The position numbers and the translations under genes are program-made. A stretch of 64,000 nt of DNA from Microtetraspora fusca. Its GTDB lineage: Bacteria; Actinomycetota; Actinomycetes; Streptosporangiales; Streptosporangiaceae. A model generated the notes under the pieces. It saw only the letters and a list, made by a program, of their open reading frames with translations, was not told the DNA's origin and made no database searches. The stretch lies in NCBI RefSeq assembly GCF_001570365.1, contig NZ_BBYK01000043.1, positions 226,677 to 290,676 on the forward strand, written 5' to 3'. Each line of letters starts with the position of its first letter. Position 1 is the stretch's first letter. Positions 18,182-26,610 of this stretch are shown here, piece after piece.

Positions 18182-19180
18182 TCAGTCGTCGTTCCGGGCC
18201 TTGGACGGCTGGACGCGCTTGGGCTCGCCGGGCATCTTCGGATAGTTCGGCGGGTAGGGCAGGTCGCCGCGCCCGTCGGAGGCGTACCACTCCAGCAGCG
18301 TGTCGATGCCGAACGCCTCGTCGTCGATGGCCCGGTGGACGTCGCCGAGCCGGGCGAAGCGCTCGGGCATCGTCCTGATGTCGAAGTCGCGCGGATCGCA
18401 GCCGGCCAGCTCGTCCCAGGTGACCGGCGCGGACACCGGCGCCTCCGGACGGGCGCGCACCGAGTACGCGGCGACCACGGTGCGGTCCCTGGCGTTCTGG
18501 TTGTAGTCGATGAAGACCCGCTCGCCGCGCTCCTCCTTCCACCAGGCGGTGGTGGCGAGGCCCGGAGCGCGCCGCTCCACCTCCCGCGCCAGCGCGATGC
18601 CCGCGTGCCGCACCTCGGTGAAGGTCCACTCGGGACGGATGCGCGCGGCGATGTGGATGCCGCGGCTGCCCGAGGTCTTGGGGAAGGCGCGCACGCCGAG
18701 CTCGGCGAGGATCTCGCGGACGACGAAGGCGACCTTGCGCGCCTCGTCGAAGCCGGTGCCCGGCTGCGGGTCGACGTCGACGCGCAGCTCGTCGGGGTGC
18801 TCCACGTCCGCCGCCCGGACCGCCCAGGGGTGGAAGTCGATCGTCCCGAGGTTGGCGCACCAGGCGACGGCGGCGATCTCGGTCGGGCGGAACGCGTCCG
18901 CCGTGCGCCCGCTGGGGAAGCGCACCCCCACGGTCTCGATCCAGTCGGGATGCCGGGGCATCCGCTTCTGGTAGATCGCCTCGGTCTCGACACCGTCGGG
19001 GTGCCGCTTGAGGTGCGTCGGGCGGTCGCGCAGAGCGCGCATGACGCCGTCGCCCACGCTGACGTAGTACTCCACCAGCTCGCGCTTGGTGGCCCCGATG
19101 CCCGGAAAGTAAATCTTGTCGGGGTTGGTCACTTTGACGGTCCGGCCGCCCGCCTCGATCTCGATGTACGGCGAAGCCAT
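18182..19180 (-). CDS. stand-alone LigD-type DNA polymerase/primase (PolDom)
   Basis: Protein of 332 residues corresponding to the polymerase domain of LigD without ligase or nuclease parts. Landmarks: NPDKIYFPG near residue 18, the metal-binding DVDPQPG near 130, and PKTSGSRGIHI near 165, the conserved nucleotide-binding signature. Such polymerases fill gaps, often adding ribonucleotides, in end joining and excision repair. LigC on the same strand probably seals its products. The ATG begins the classical N terminus MASPYIEIEAGGR. Confidence 0.88.
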   Translation of the reverse strand: MASPYIEIEAGGRTVKVTNPDKIYFPGIGATKRELVEYYVSVGDGVMRALRDRPTHLKRHPDGVETEAIYQKRMPRHPDWIETVGVRFPSGRTADAFRPTEIAAVAWCANLGTIDFHPWAVRAADVEHPDELRVDVDPQPGTGFDEARKVAFVVREILAELGVRAFPKTSGSRGIHIAARIRPEWTFTEVRHAGIALAREVERRAPGLATTAWWKEERGERVFIDYNQNARDRTVVAAYSVRARPEAPVSAPVTWDELAGCDPRDFDIRTMPERFARLGDVHRAIDDEAFGIDTLLEWYASDGRGDLPYPPNYPKMPGEPKRVQPSKARNDD

Positions 19181-19206
19181 GTCTGCGACCCTACCCGGGT
19201 GGAGAC

Positions 19207-19311
19207 GGGTCCGTCCCGGACCTCTGCTCTCGGCGACCGGCGCGCGACACCTGGCGCCGGTCCGGGAGGTCGGACGGGACGGACCCGACGTGCCGCCCTT
19301 CAGGGCGGCAC
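19207..19311. repeat. inverted repeats and hairpin in the 19181-19544 gene-free stretch
   Basis: The 364-base gap before msrB holds GGGTCCGTCCCG (19207-19218), which pairs exactly with 19275-19286. Next to it is a perfect hairpin GTGCCGCCCT-TC-AGGGCGGCAC at 19290-19311. Short GCCCTTCAGGGC hairpins of this type are frequent at ends of IS200/IS605 elements, but no transposase or TnpB frame is present, so a relic is only a possibility. The remainder, 19312-19544, shows no gene. Confidence 0.5.
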
Positions 19312-19544
19312 CTCTCCTGCCGCACGGGCGGCGTCCAGCACGGGTAGGGCGCTTCGCCGCCTCGACGGCGGGACGGCCGGGCCTCCCTGGCGGGAGGTTC
19401 GGCCCTCTCACCAGTGAAGACGCCGAAACGACCTCCGAAGGATGCTTCGCCCGGAAAGAACTCCGCCGGGAAGGTCTCCGCGCTCCGCGTGGTTCTACGC
19501 GATGACCATATGAATCACGCGATCACGCACAGGCAGGCGAACAC

Positions 19545-19949
19545 ATGGACAAGGTCATCAAGAACGACGACGAGTGGCGCGCCGAGCTGTCGGCCGAGGA
19601 GTACCGGGTGCTCCGCCAGGCCGGCACCGAGCGCCCCTTCACCGGGGAGTACGTCGACACCAAGACCGTGGGCGTCTACTCCTGCCGCGCCTGCGGAGCC
19701 GAGCTGTTCCGCTCCGAGGCCAAGTTCGAGTCGCACTGCGGCTGGCCGTCGTTCTACGAGCCGTCGGAGTCCGACGCGGTCACCCTGCACCGGGACGACT
19801 CGCTGGGCATGTCCCGGGTGGAGGTCCGCTGCGCCCGGTGCGACTCGCATCTCGGGCACGTCTTCCACGGCGAGGGGTACCCGACGCCCACCGACGACCG
19901 TTTTTGCATCAACTCGGTCTGCCTGACCCTGGAGCCGGCCGCCGGGTGA
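19545..19949 (+). CDS. msrB: peptide-methionine (R)-S-oxide reductase
   Basis: Protein of 134 residues repairing methionine-R-sulfoxide with thioredoxin. Zinc ligands are Cys47/Cys50 (CRAC) and Cys96/Cys99 (CARC); the catalytic Cys121 lies in DDRFCINS. GWPSFYEP near residue 66 is the family signature. Length is normal for a free-standing cytoplasmic MsrB. Only a weak purine-rich site (AGGCAGGCGA) precedes the ATG. It is convergent with the next gene, 16 bases apart. Confidence 0.95.
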   Translation: MDKVIKNDDEWRAELSAEEYRVLRQAGTERPFTGEYVDTKTVGVYSCRACGAELFRSEAKFESHCGWPSFYEPSESDAVTLHRDDSLGMSRVEVRCARCDSHLGHVFHGEGYPTPTDDRFCINSVCLTLEPAAG

Positions 19950-19965
19950 TCCCCGGCGGCACCGG

Positions 19966-20568
19966 TCACTTGGGCTTGGGGTGGGTGACGCGGCAGGTGT
20001 CGTCGTCCGGGCCGAGGATGTTGGCCAGCACGGGGTTCCCGTTCTGGCCGTACTTCGCCTGGACGAAGACGATCGGGTTGGACTCGCCGATCTCCTTGAG
20101 GTACTTCAGACCTCTCTTGCACAGCGTGATCGCGGACTTGGAGTTGCTCGCGTTCTCCGACAGGTTGGTGTAGATCCGCAGGTACCGGCCGGTCGTGCGG
20201 ATGTCGCGCACCCGCTTGGTCGTCTTGTCGTTCCACCGGCTGGTGAAATACTCCACCGCCTGCTCGTCCGTGTACTTCGACCGGCCGGAGGCGGTCACCT
20301 CGCCCTTGGACCCGGCGACCCGGCCGGAGCGCGTCGCGCCGCCCGCGCTGGCCACGGTGAGCTCACCGCCGGGAGCGGCGCCGGGGTTCGCCGCCACGGC
20401 GGCGGCCGCGCGCACCGGCGCGGGCGTCCCCGGCGACCCGGCGAGCAGCGGCCGCGACACGGCCATGCCGGCGGCGACCACCGCCAGGCCGATGGACGCC
20501 TTGATCACGCGCGCCTTGGTCCGCCGCTTCCTCCGACGTCCCTTGGACCGTGCCAGAACGCTCGACAC
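19966..20568 (-). CDS. membrane-anchored protein of unknown function
   Basis: Protein of 200 residues: a strongly basic N terminus (KGRRRKRRTKAR), one membrane segment at about 24-44, a Pro/Ala/Gly linker to about 95, then an external domain of about 100 residues (YTDEQAVEYFTSRWNDKTTKRV) with two cysteines (near 150 and 192) that could form a disulfide. Start is GTG with GAGGCGAG before it. No family is recognised. About 90 bases upstream of its start is a pair of 12-bp direct repeats. Confidence 0.7.
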   Translation of the reverse strand: MSSVLARSKGRRRKRRTKARVIKASIGLAVVAAGMAVSRPLLAGSPGTPAPVRAAAAVAANPGAAPGGELTVASAGGATRSGRVAGSKGEVTASGRSKYTDEQAVEYFTSRWNDKTTKRVRDIRTTGRYLRIYTNLSENASNSKSAITLCKRGLKYLKEIGESNPIVFVQAKYGQNGNPVLANILGPDDDTCRVTHPKPK

Positions 20569-20657
20569 CTCGCCTCACAACGACATAGGGGCTTTGCCCG
20601 AGTATGACAAAGGTAACGAGATCATATCGGTGGTTCCCGGCATTTGGTACAGGGAGG

Positions 20658-20691
20658 TAGATCTTTCCGTATGACGCGCTAGATCTTTCCG
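20658..20691. promoter_or_regulatory. two direct repeats TAGATCTTTCCG spaced 22 bases
   Basis: TAGATCTTTCCG occurs exactly at 20658-20669 and 20680-20691. The 22-base period puts both copies on the same face of the helix, as for cooperative binding. They are upstream of the membrane-anchored gene (minus strand, start 20568). The bases are AT-rich against the surrounding sequence. No known regulator is assigned. Confidence 0.5.
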
Positions 20692-20762
20692 AGTCCTACC
20701 CCCGCGGCGGGCGCGGTACGCGCGGAATCTCCGGGGCCGGCACAGAGCGGCCGGAAACGCGC

Positions 20763-20792
20763 GACGCCCGCCGGATGAGGCCGGCGGGCGTC
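20763..20792 (-). terminator. 12-bp hairpin after hemQ
   Basis: GACGCCCGCCGG at 20763-20774 pairs exactly with CCGGCGGGCGTC at 20781-20792, with a six-base loop. It lies 23 bases after the hemQ stop on the minus strand and would end the hemY-hemQ transcript. There is no T tract. Confidence 0.6.
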
Positions 20793-20814
20793 CGGGTGGA
20801 ACACGGCACAGCGG

Positions 20815-21525
20815 TCAGGGCAGCGTCGCGACCAGCTCGCTGACGGGCTTCCTGCGCCCGGTGAAGAACGGGATCTCCACCCGGGTGTGCCGCCGCGCCT
20901 CGGCCCCCCGCAGGTGGCGCATGAGGTCGACGATGCGGTGCAGCTCGTCCGCCTCGAAGGCGAGCATCCACTCGAAGTCGTTCAGCGCGAAGCAGGCCAC
21001 CGTGTTCGCCCGCACGTCCGGGAAGTCGCGGGCCATCCTGCCGTGCTCGGCGAGCATCGTCCGGCGCTCGACGTCCTCCATCAGGTACCACTCCAGCGAG
21101 CGGACGAACGGGTAGACCGAGACGAACCCTCTCGGCTCCTCCTCCGCGAGGAAGGCCGGGATGTGCGACTTGTTGAACTCGGCCGGCCGGTGCAGCGCCA
21201 TCGCGGACCACACCGGCTCGCTGGCCCGGCCCAGCGCGGTACGGCGGAAGCGGGAGTAGACCTCCTGCAGGTCCTCGGCCGTGGGAGCGTGCCACCAGAA
21301 CATGAAGTCGGCGTCGGCGCGGAACCCGGACACGTCGTAGCAGCCCCGGGTCACGACGTCCTTGCCGCCCGCCTGCGCCAGCAGCTCCTCGACCTCGTCG
21401 GCGACGCCGTCGCGGCTCTGGGGAAGCTGATCACGCAGCCGGAAGACCGACCACATCGTGTACCGAATCACCTGGTTGAGATCACGCGCCTTGGGACGCG
21501 TAGTGCCCTCCGTCATATGTTCCAT
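20815..21525 (-). CDS. hemQ: coproheme decarboxylase (peroxide-dependent haem synthase, chlorite dismutase family)
   Basis: Protein of 236 residues converting coproheme to haem b in the coproporphyrin-dependent pathway of Gram-positive bacteria. The family pattern is clear: [14 protein letters not shown] near residue 17, FMFWWHAPT near 74, and the second half with [16 protein letters not shown]. It lies nine bases after hemY on the same strand, so both last steps of haem synthesis are one operon. hemE is 3.5 kb away. Confidence 0.93.
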   Translation of the reverse strand: MEHMTEGTTRPKARDLNQVIRYTMWSVFRLRDQLPQSRDGVADEVEELLAQAGGKDVVTRGCYDVSGFRADADFMFWWHAPTAEDLQEVYSRFRRTALGRASEPVWSAMALHRPAEFNKSHIPAFLAEEEPRGFVSVYPFVRSLEWYLMEDVERRTMLAEHGRMARDFPDVRANTVACFALNDFEWMLAFEADELHRIVDLMRHLRGAEARRHTRVEIPFFTGRRKPVSELVATLP

Positions 21526-21534
21526 TCTTCCTTC

Positions 21535-22998
21535 TCACCCCTCCGGGTCTTCGGCCGCCCCGGCGGCGTACCGGGCGTCGGCCGCGGCCAGATGGGCCAG
21601 GATCTCGGCCGCCGCCGTACGGGCGTTGGCGGCGATCGCCGGCACGCCCACGCCGTCGTAGGCCGCGCCGCAGAGCGCGAGACCGGGCTGGATGGCCGTC
21701 GCCGCGCGGATGCGGGCGACCCGGTCGAGATGACCCACGTTGTACTGCGGCAGGGAGCCGCCCCAGCGGGTGACCCGCGTGTCGAGCGGGAACGCCGTCG
21801 CCCCCGTGACCTCGGCCATCTCGGTCACCGCCGTCGCCACCAGGTCGGCGTCGTCCCGCTGGAGGACGTGCTCCTCCCCCAGGCGTCCGATGGAGCAGCG
21901 GACCACGATCACGCCGGGGTCGGCCTCGGCCAGGTGCGGCCACTTGATCGTGCTGAAGGTCGCGGCCTTGACCGGCCGGCGCTCGACCGGCGGGACCAGG
22001 TAGCCGCTGCCGTACGGCGGCGCGGGGAAGGCGTCCCTCGCGTAGGCCAGGGTGACGATCGCCATGCTGGCGTACTCGATCCCGGCCAGCTCGGCCGCCG
22101 CGCCGGGCACCTCGCGCCGCAGCAGCCGGGAGGCCGCGGTGGCGGGCACGGCGAGCACGACGGCGTCGGCCTCGACGACCTCCTCGTCACCGTTGGGGCC
22201 GGTGACGAGCCGCCAGCCGCCCGGGATGCGGATCAGCTCGCGCACCGTCACACCGGTCCTGACGTCGGCGCCGGAGGCCTTCGCGACCGCCTCGGGGAGG
22301 CTGCCCATGCCGTTCTTGAGCGTGGTGAAGACCGGCCCGGCGTCCTTGGGCGCCGCCGCGACCATGTCGGCGACGGCCCTCGTCAGGGACCGTTCCGTAC
22401 GCGCGACCTTCGCGATCTGCGGCATGGTCGCCTGGAGGGAGAGCATCTCGGAGCGGCCGGCGTAGACGCCGCCGAGCAGCGGCTCGACGAGGCGGTCCAC
22501 GACCTCGGAGCCGACGCGGGCGCGGATGTAGGCGGCGACGGAGACGTCCGTGGTGGCCGGGCTCGGCGGGAGGACCCGGTCGAGGGCGGCGCGGGCCAGC
22601 CCCGCAGGGGACAGGATGCGCGAGGAGGCGAGCGCGGCCAGGTCGGACGGCACTCCCATCACCTGGCCCGCGGGCAGCGGGCGGAGCGCCCCCCGGGACA
22701 GGACGGACGCGTGCGCCGTGCCGGGATACACCATCATGTCGTCGAGTCCGGCCAGCCGGGCCAGCTCCCTGCCCTCCGGACGGCGGGCCAGCATCGCCTC
22801 GGCCCCGGCGTCCACCTCCAGCCCGGCGACCTCCGAGGCGTGCAGCTTGCCGCCGATCCGCGACGCCCCTTCCAGGACGGTGATCCGGATCTCGTGCGCG
22901 GCGCCGCGCCGCAAGTAGAGGGCGGCGGTCAGGCCGGCGATGCCGCCGCCGACGACCACGACATGGCGTGGAGCTGGGGTTCCTTCCATAAGCACCAA
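21535..22998 (-). CDS. hemY: coproporphyrinogen III / protoporphyrinogen oxidase
   Basis: Protein of 487 residues with an N-terminal FAD dinucleotide motif VVVGGGIAGLTAALYLRR at about 13-30, the second FAD segment EGASRIGGK, and a C-terminal FAD site (GVGVPAIAANARTAA). Next to hemQ it most likely acts as the coproporphyrinogen III oxidase (also called CgoX), giving coproporphyrin III; classical HemY on protoporphyrinogen is the alternative name. Membrane-associated. The start GTG/ATG near 22998 gives a short polar leader before the FAD motif. Confidence 0.9.
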   Translation of the reverse strand: MVLMEGTPAPRHVVVVGGGIAGLTAALYLRRGAAHEIRITVLEGASRIGGKLHASEVAGLEVDAGAEAMLARRPEGRELARLAGLDDMMVYPGTAHASVLSRGALRPLPAGQVMGVPSDLAALASSRILSPAGLARAALDRVLPPSPATTDVSVAAYIRARVGSEVVDRLVEPLLGGVYAGRSEMLSLQATMPQIAKVARTERSLTRAVADMVAAAPKDAGPVFTTLKNGMGSLPEAVAKASGADVRTGVTVRELIRIPGGWRLVTGPNGDEEVVEADAVVLAVPATAASRLLRREVPGAAAELAGIEYASMAIVTLAYARDAFPAPPYGSGYLVPPVERRPVKAATFSTIKWPHLAEADPGVIVVRCSIGRLGEEHVLQRDDADLVATAVTEMAEVTGATAFPLDTRVTRWGGSLPQYNVGHLDRVARIRAATAIQPGLALCGAAYDGVGVPAIAANARTAAAEILAHLAAADARYAAGAAEDPEG

Positions 22999-23174
22999 AG
23001 CTACCGCTCAGACGGCGCGGTCCCCGAAGCGGCGTGACCGCCCGGCGCGCGTCGGAACCGGGGTTATCCTCGTGACAGCGCGGCGGGCGGGCGTGACCGT
23101 GTGGTGCGGGACCTGTGACGGGACCGTGACTCCGGTCGCCGAACCCGCGCCCTCCCCGACCCGTCTTCCCCAAC

Positions 23175-24239
23175 ATGACCAGATTCCGGTACGGAACGGC
23201 GGTAATCGTCGCGACCGCTTTCCTGATCTCCGGTTGTGGCGCCGAGGGCGGCTCCACCTCGACGGTGGCCCGCGACGACTCCGCCTCCGCTCCCGAGTTC
23301 GCCCGTCCCGCCGCAAGCGCCAGGGCGGGCGACACCTATGCCGGCGGGGCGGACTCCTCCGACTCCTCCGACTCCTCCAGCTCCTCCGGCTCCACCCAGA
23401 AGACGACGATCGCGCCCGACGCCCGGGCGGTGATCTACACGGCCGAGCTCACCGTCCGGGTGAAGGACGTCCCCGCCGCCACCGACCAGGCCAAGCAGAT
23501 CGTGACCATCGCCGGAGGCTACGTCTCCGAGGAACGGAGCAACTCCTTCTCCAGCCGGGACGAGGCCGTCGTCACATTCAAGCTCCCTCCCGCCCGGTAC
23601 CCCGACGTGCTGACCCAGCTCGGCCGCGACCTCGGCAAGCGCGAGTCGCTGCACCAGGGGGCGCAGGACGTCACCGAGGAGGTCGCCGACGTGGCCAGCC
23701 GGGTGAAGTCCGCCGAGTCCACGCTCGACCAGTTCCGGACGCTGCTGCGCAAGGCGAACAAGATCGGCGAGATCCTGGAGATCGAGCGGGAGATCTCCAA
23801 CCGCGAGGCCGAGCTGGAGTCGCTCCAGGCGCGGCAGAAGGCACTCGCCGCCCAGACCGGCATGGCGACCGTCACCCTCAGCCTGGCCGGTCCCGCCGCC
23901 CCCAAGGCCAAGCCCAAGCCGAAGGAGTCCGGCTTCCTCGCCGGCCTCCACGCCGGCTGGAAGGCGCTGGTGGGGTCGGTCGAGGTCGGCCTCATCGTGC
24001 TGGGGGTGCTGCTGCCCTGGCTCGTCGTGGGCGCCGTCATCGGTCTGCCCTTCATCGTGATCGCCCGGCGCCGCGCGGCGCGCCGTGCGGCGTCGGCGCG
24101 GCCGCTCCGGGTGACGCCGCCGGGTGAGTGGCAGCGGGCCGAAGCCGGCGCGCCACAGGCCGAACGCGTCCGCCCGGAGGGGGAACCCGGCGCGCCGCAG
24201 GGACCCACTGGGCAGGAGCCGGAAACCGGCGCGCCGTAG
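23175..24239 (+). CDS. DUF4349 lipoprotein
   Basis: Protein of 354 residues: lipoprotein signal with lipobox LISGC (Cys at about 21), a Ser/Asp-rich linker (SSDSSDSSSSSGS) encoded by short repeats, the DUF4349 domain at about 75-240 with a coiled-coil region (NKIGEILEIEREISNREAELESLQ), and a membrane segment at about 268-295 followed by a basic, Pro-rich cytoplasmic tail. It probably sits at the outer face of the membrane. Function unknown. It is divergent from hemY and interrupts the haem gene neighbourhood. Confidence 0.85.
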   Translation: MTRFRYGTAVIVATAFLISGCGAEGGSTSTVARDDSASAPEFARPAASARAGDTYAGGADSSDSSDSSSSSGSTQKTTIAPDARAVIYTAELTVRVKDVPAATDQAKQIVTIAGGYVSEERSNSFSSRDEAVVTFKLPPARYPDVLTQLGRDLGKRESLHQGAQDVTEEVADVASRVKSAESTLDQFRTLLRKANKIGEILEIEREISNREAELESLQARQKALAAQTGMATVTLSLAGPAAPKAKPKPKESGFLAGLHAGWKALVGSVEVGLIVLGVLLPWLVVGAVIGLPFIVIARRRAARRAASARPLRVTPPGEWQRAEAGAPQAERVRPEGEPGAPQGPTGQEPETGAP

Positions 24240-24248
24240 AAACCGCTC

Positions 24249-24274
24249 CGGAAGGGGGCCCGCGCCCCCTTCCG
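24249..24274. terminator. 11-bp hairpin between the DUF4349 gene and hemE
   Basis: CGGAAGGGGGC at 24249-24259 pairs exactly with GCCCCCTTCCG at 24264-24274, four-base loop. It lies between two convergent genes and could stop transcription from both sides. Confidence 0.65.
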
Positions 24275-24320
24275 CGACCGGTGAGCCGTCAGACCATTTC
24301 CCTGATCCCCCTGATGAGGG

Positions 24321-25358
24321 TCAGCGGGCGGACGCCTCGTGGACGAAGTCGGTCAGCCGCGCGAGCTGGTCGGGGTCCGTGGAGGGCAGGACGCCGTGGC
24401 CGAGGTTGAAGACGTGCCCCTCGGCCACCCGTCCGCGCTCCAGCACGTCGCGGGCGCGGGGCTCCACGACGTCCCAGGGAGCGAGCAGGACGGCGGGGTC
24501 GAGGTTGCCCTGGAGCGCCTTGCCCGGGCCCACCCGGAGCGCCGCCTCGTCGAGCGGCACCCGCCAGTCGACGCCCACGACGTCGGCCCCGGCCTCCCCC
24601 ATCACGCCGAGCAGCTCGCCGGTGCCCACCCCGAAGTGGATGCGCGGCACGCCGAGGTCCGCCAGCCCGGCGAAGATCCTGCTCGTGTGCGGCAGCACGT
24701 ACGCGCGGTAGTCCACCGGGGCGACCGCGCCCACCCACGAGTCGAAGAGCTGGATCGCGGAGGCGCCCGCGGCCACCTGGATGCGCAGGAACGCCAGCGT
24801 GATCGCGGTGAGCCGGTCCATCAGCTCGTGCCACAGCTCCGGCGCGCCGTACATCATCGCCTTGGTCCGGTCGTGGTTCTTCGACGGCCCGCCCTCGATG
24901 AGGTACGACGCAAGCGTGAACGGGCCGCCCGCGAAGCCGATGAGCGGGACCCGGTCGAGCTCCTTCACCAGGGCCTGCACGGACTCGGTGACGTACGGCA
25001 CATCGCTCGGTTCGAGGGGCCGCAGCGCGGCGATGCCGGAGGCGTCCCGGACGGGGCTGCCCACCACGGGCCCGACGCCGGGTGTGATGTCGAGATCGAC
25101 GCCGATCGCCTTGAGCGGGACCACGATGTCGCTGAAGAAGATCGCGGCGTCCGTCGAGTACCGACGGACCGGCTGCATCGTGATCTCGACGACGAGGTCC
25201 GGCGTCGCGCAGGCGGCGAGCATCGAGGTGCCCTCGCGCACCCGGCGGTACTCCGGGAGCGACCGGCCGGCCTGGCGCATGAACCAGACGGGCGTGTGCG
25301 GGACGGGCTCGCGGCGGCAGGCACGGAGGAAGGCTGAGTCGGCAAGGTGGGCAGTCAC
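24321..25358 (-). CDS. hemE: uroporphyrinogen decarboxylase
   Basis: Protein of 345 residues making coproporphyrinogen III from uroporphyrinogen III. The N-terminal signature [13 protein letters not shown] (about 26-38) holds the substrate-binding Arg residues, and [17 protein letters not shown] lies near 146. Length is normal. GTG 25356-25358 is taken as start because the protein then begins a few residues before the conserved region. It feeds HemY/HemQ, encoded 3 kb away on the same strand but in a separate transcript. Confidence 0.93.
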   Translation of the reverse strand: MTAHLADSAFLRACRREPVPHTPVWFMRQAGRSLPEYRRVREGTSMLAACATPDLVVEITMQPVRRYSTDAAIFFSDIVVPLKAIGVDLDITPGVGPVVGSPVRDASGIAALRPLEPSDVPYVTESVQALVKELDRVPLIGFAGGPFTLASYLIEGGPSKNHDRTKAMMYGAPELWHELMDRLTAITLAFLRIQVAAGASAIQLFDSWVGAVAPVDYRAYVLPHTSRIFAGLADLGVPRIHFGVGTGELLGVMGEAGADVVGVDWRVPLDEAALRVGPGKALQGNLDPAVLLAPWDVVEPRARDVLERGRVAEGHVFNLGHGVLPSTDPDQLARLTDFVHEASAR

Positions 25359-25773
25359 GCCACCAGCGTCCCATGTCGGGGGCCCGGTCCACGCACCGGT
25401 CGCGGCACACGGCCCCACACCGCCGCCGGGGGCGCCCGCCCCTCGGCGCCCGCCCCTCGGCGCTCCCCCGGACCGGCTCGCCCCGGATGGCCGTGCGCGG
25501 GCACCGGTCCCGCCGCGCGGTCCCTCACGCGCGTGTCGCGGCCGCCGAGGGTACACTCCGCGCCAAGCATCGGTAAGGTGAGGTTCTCCGCTTCGTGAGA
25601 TTCGTCTCCTTGCTCGGCAAAGTGTTCGCAATCGGGGTTCCAGCATCGATTCCAATGCCACTTTCGAGACACGCCGAGCGCGTTGCGGGGAAATGTCGGC
25701 GGGACATGTCAACGTCAGAGCAGTCCCGATCACTTGGGACACAACCGTGGATCCGACGAGAGGCCCCGGAACG
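25359..25773. other. 415-base gene-poor stretch before the small Cys-rich protein
   Basis: No well supported gene. TACACT at 25552-25557 could be a -10 box for the rightward transcript, which would give the Cys-rich gene a leader of about 200 bases. A 60-codon frame (GTG 25595 to TGA 25777) has AAGGTGAGG upstream and ends in an ATGA overlap with the next gene, but its third-position GC is low for this genome. See findings. Confidence 0.4.
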
Positions 25774-25941
25774 ATGACGTCGATGTGGAGTTCCTCCGAA
25801 CACCGCACTGAGCACTGTGCCGCTTGCGACGCCGAGCGCGCGTTCGAACAGCCGCCCTGCCCCGACGCTCACGACGACTGTCCCGAACGGGTGTGCACGA
25901 CCTGCGGATTCGCCCTGTTGCTTGCGACGGCCTCGGTTTGA
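25774..25941 (+). CDS. small Cys-rich protein, 55 aa
   Basis: Open frame of 55 residues beginning [24 protein letters not shown]. Cysteines occur as CAAC (about 15-18), single Cys near 29 and 36, and CTTC (about 41-44), suggesting zinc binding. It precedes the DUF3000-RNase D pair on the same strand by 69 bases. No family is recognised and no function is proposed. Reality is supported by regular Cys spacing and by a frame that ends before the next gene. Confidence 0.6.
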   Translation: MTSMWSSSEHRTEHCAACDAERAFEQPPCPDAHDDCPERVCTTCGFALLLATASV

Positions 25942-26010
25942 TCGGTACGTATGCCCCCCACAACCATCCCCCTGCTTCGCGCACTCCCGAATCCGGCCTA
26001 CGCTTCGGCT

Positions 26011-26607
26011 ATGACCCTCGGTGACGCACCCGTGCCTCCGGCCGCCTTCCGGCGGGCGCTGGAGACGTTGCGGCCCGCCAAGGTCAGGCCGGAGATCGAG
26101 CTGGAGGACATCCCCGCGCCGCAGCGCCTCGCGCCCTATTCGGGAGCGGTCGGGGCCTCGGTCTACCGCGACGACGACGAGCTGGCGGTCGGTCGGCTGA
26201 TCATGCTGTTCGACCCGGACGGCCAGCGCGGCTGGGAGGGGCGCTTCCGCCTGGTCGCGTACGTCCGCGCCGCCATGGAGCCGGAGATCACCACCGATCC
26301 GCTGCTCGGGCCGGTGGCCTGGAGCTGGCTCACCGAGTCGCTCGACGCGCACGGCGCGGCCTACGCGGCGGCCGGCGGCACGGTGACACGGGCGGTCTCC
26401 GAGGGTTTCGGGAACAAAGCCGACGATCCGGTCACCACCGAGCTGGAGCTGCGGGCCTCCTGGTCCCCTCTCGAAGAGGACCTGTCCGCCCACGCCGCCG
26501 CCTGGTGCGATCTGATGTGTCTCGCCGCCGGCATCCCACCCCTTCCACCCGATGTCGCGGCGCTGCGGCTCCGCCCGGCGCGTCGTGAAGATCCGAAAGC
26601 CCCGTAA
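26011..26607 (+). CDS. DUF3000 protein
   Basis: Protein of 198 residues matching the actinobacterial DUF3000 family in length and in its patterns (PPAAFRRALETLRPAKVRPEIELEDIPAPQRLAPYS). Its function is unknown. The pairing with RNase D three bases downstream is a stable actinobacterial arrangement and suggests a shared role in RNA metabolism, which is inference. ATG 26011 is preferred over an upstream in-frame ATG at 25951. Confidence 0.85.
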   Translation: MTLGDAPVPPAAFRRALETLRPAKVRPEIELEDIPAPQRLAPYSGAVGASVYRDDDELAVGRLIMLFDPDGQRGWEGRFRLVAYVRAAMEPEITTDPLLGPVAWSWLTESLDAHGAAYAAAGGTVTRAVSEGFGNKADDPVTTELELRASWSPLEEDLSAHAAAWCDLMCLAAGIPPLPPDVAALRLRPARREDPKAP

Positions 26608-26610
26608 CTC

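Noticed and set aside
25373-25576. Short Arg/His/Pro-rich frames upstream of hemE
   Set aside because: Low-complexity composition, no ribosome site and no family resemblance.
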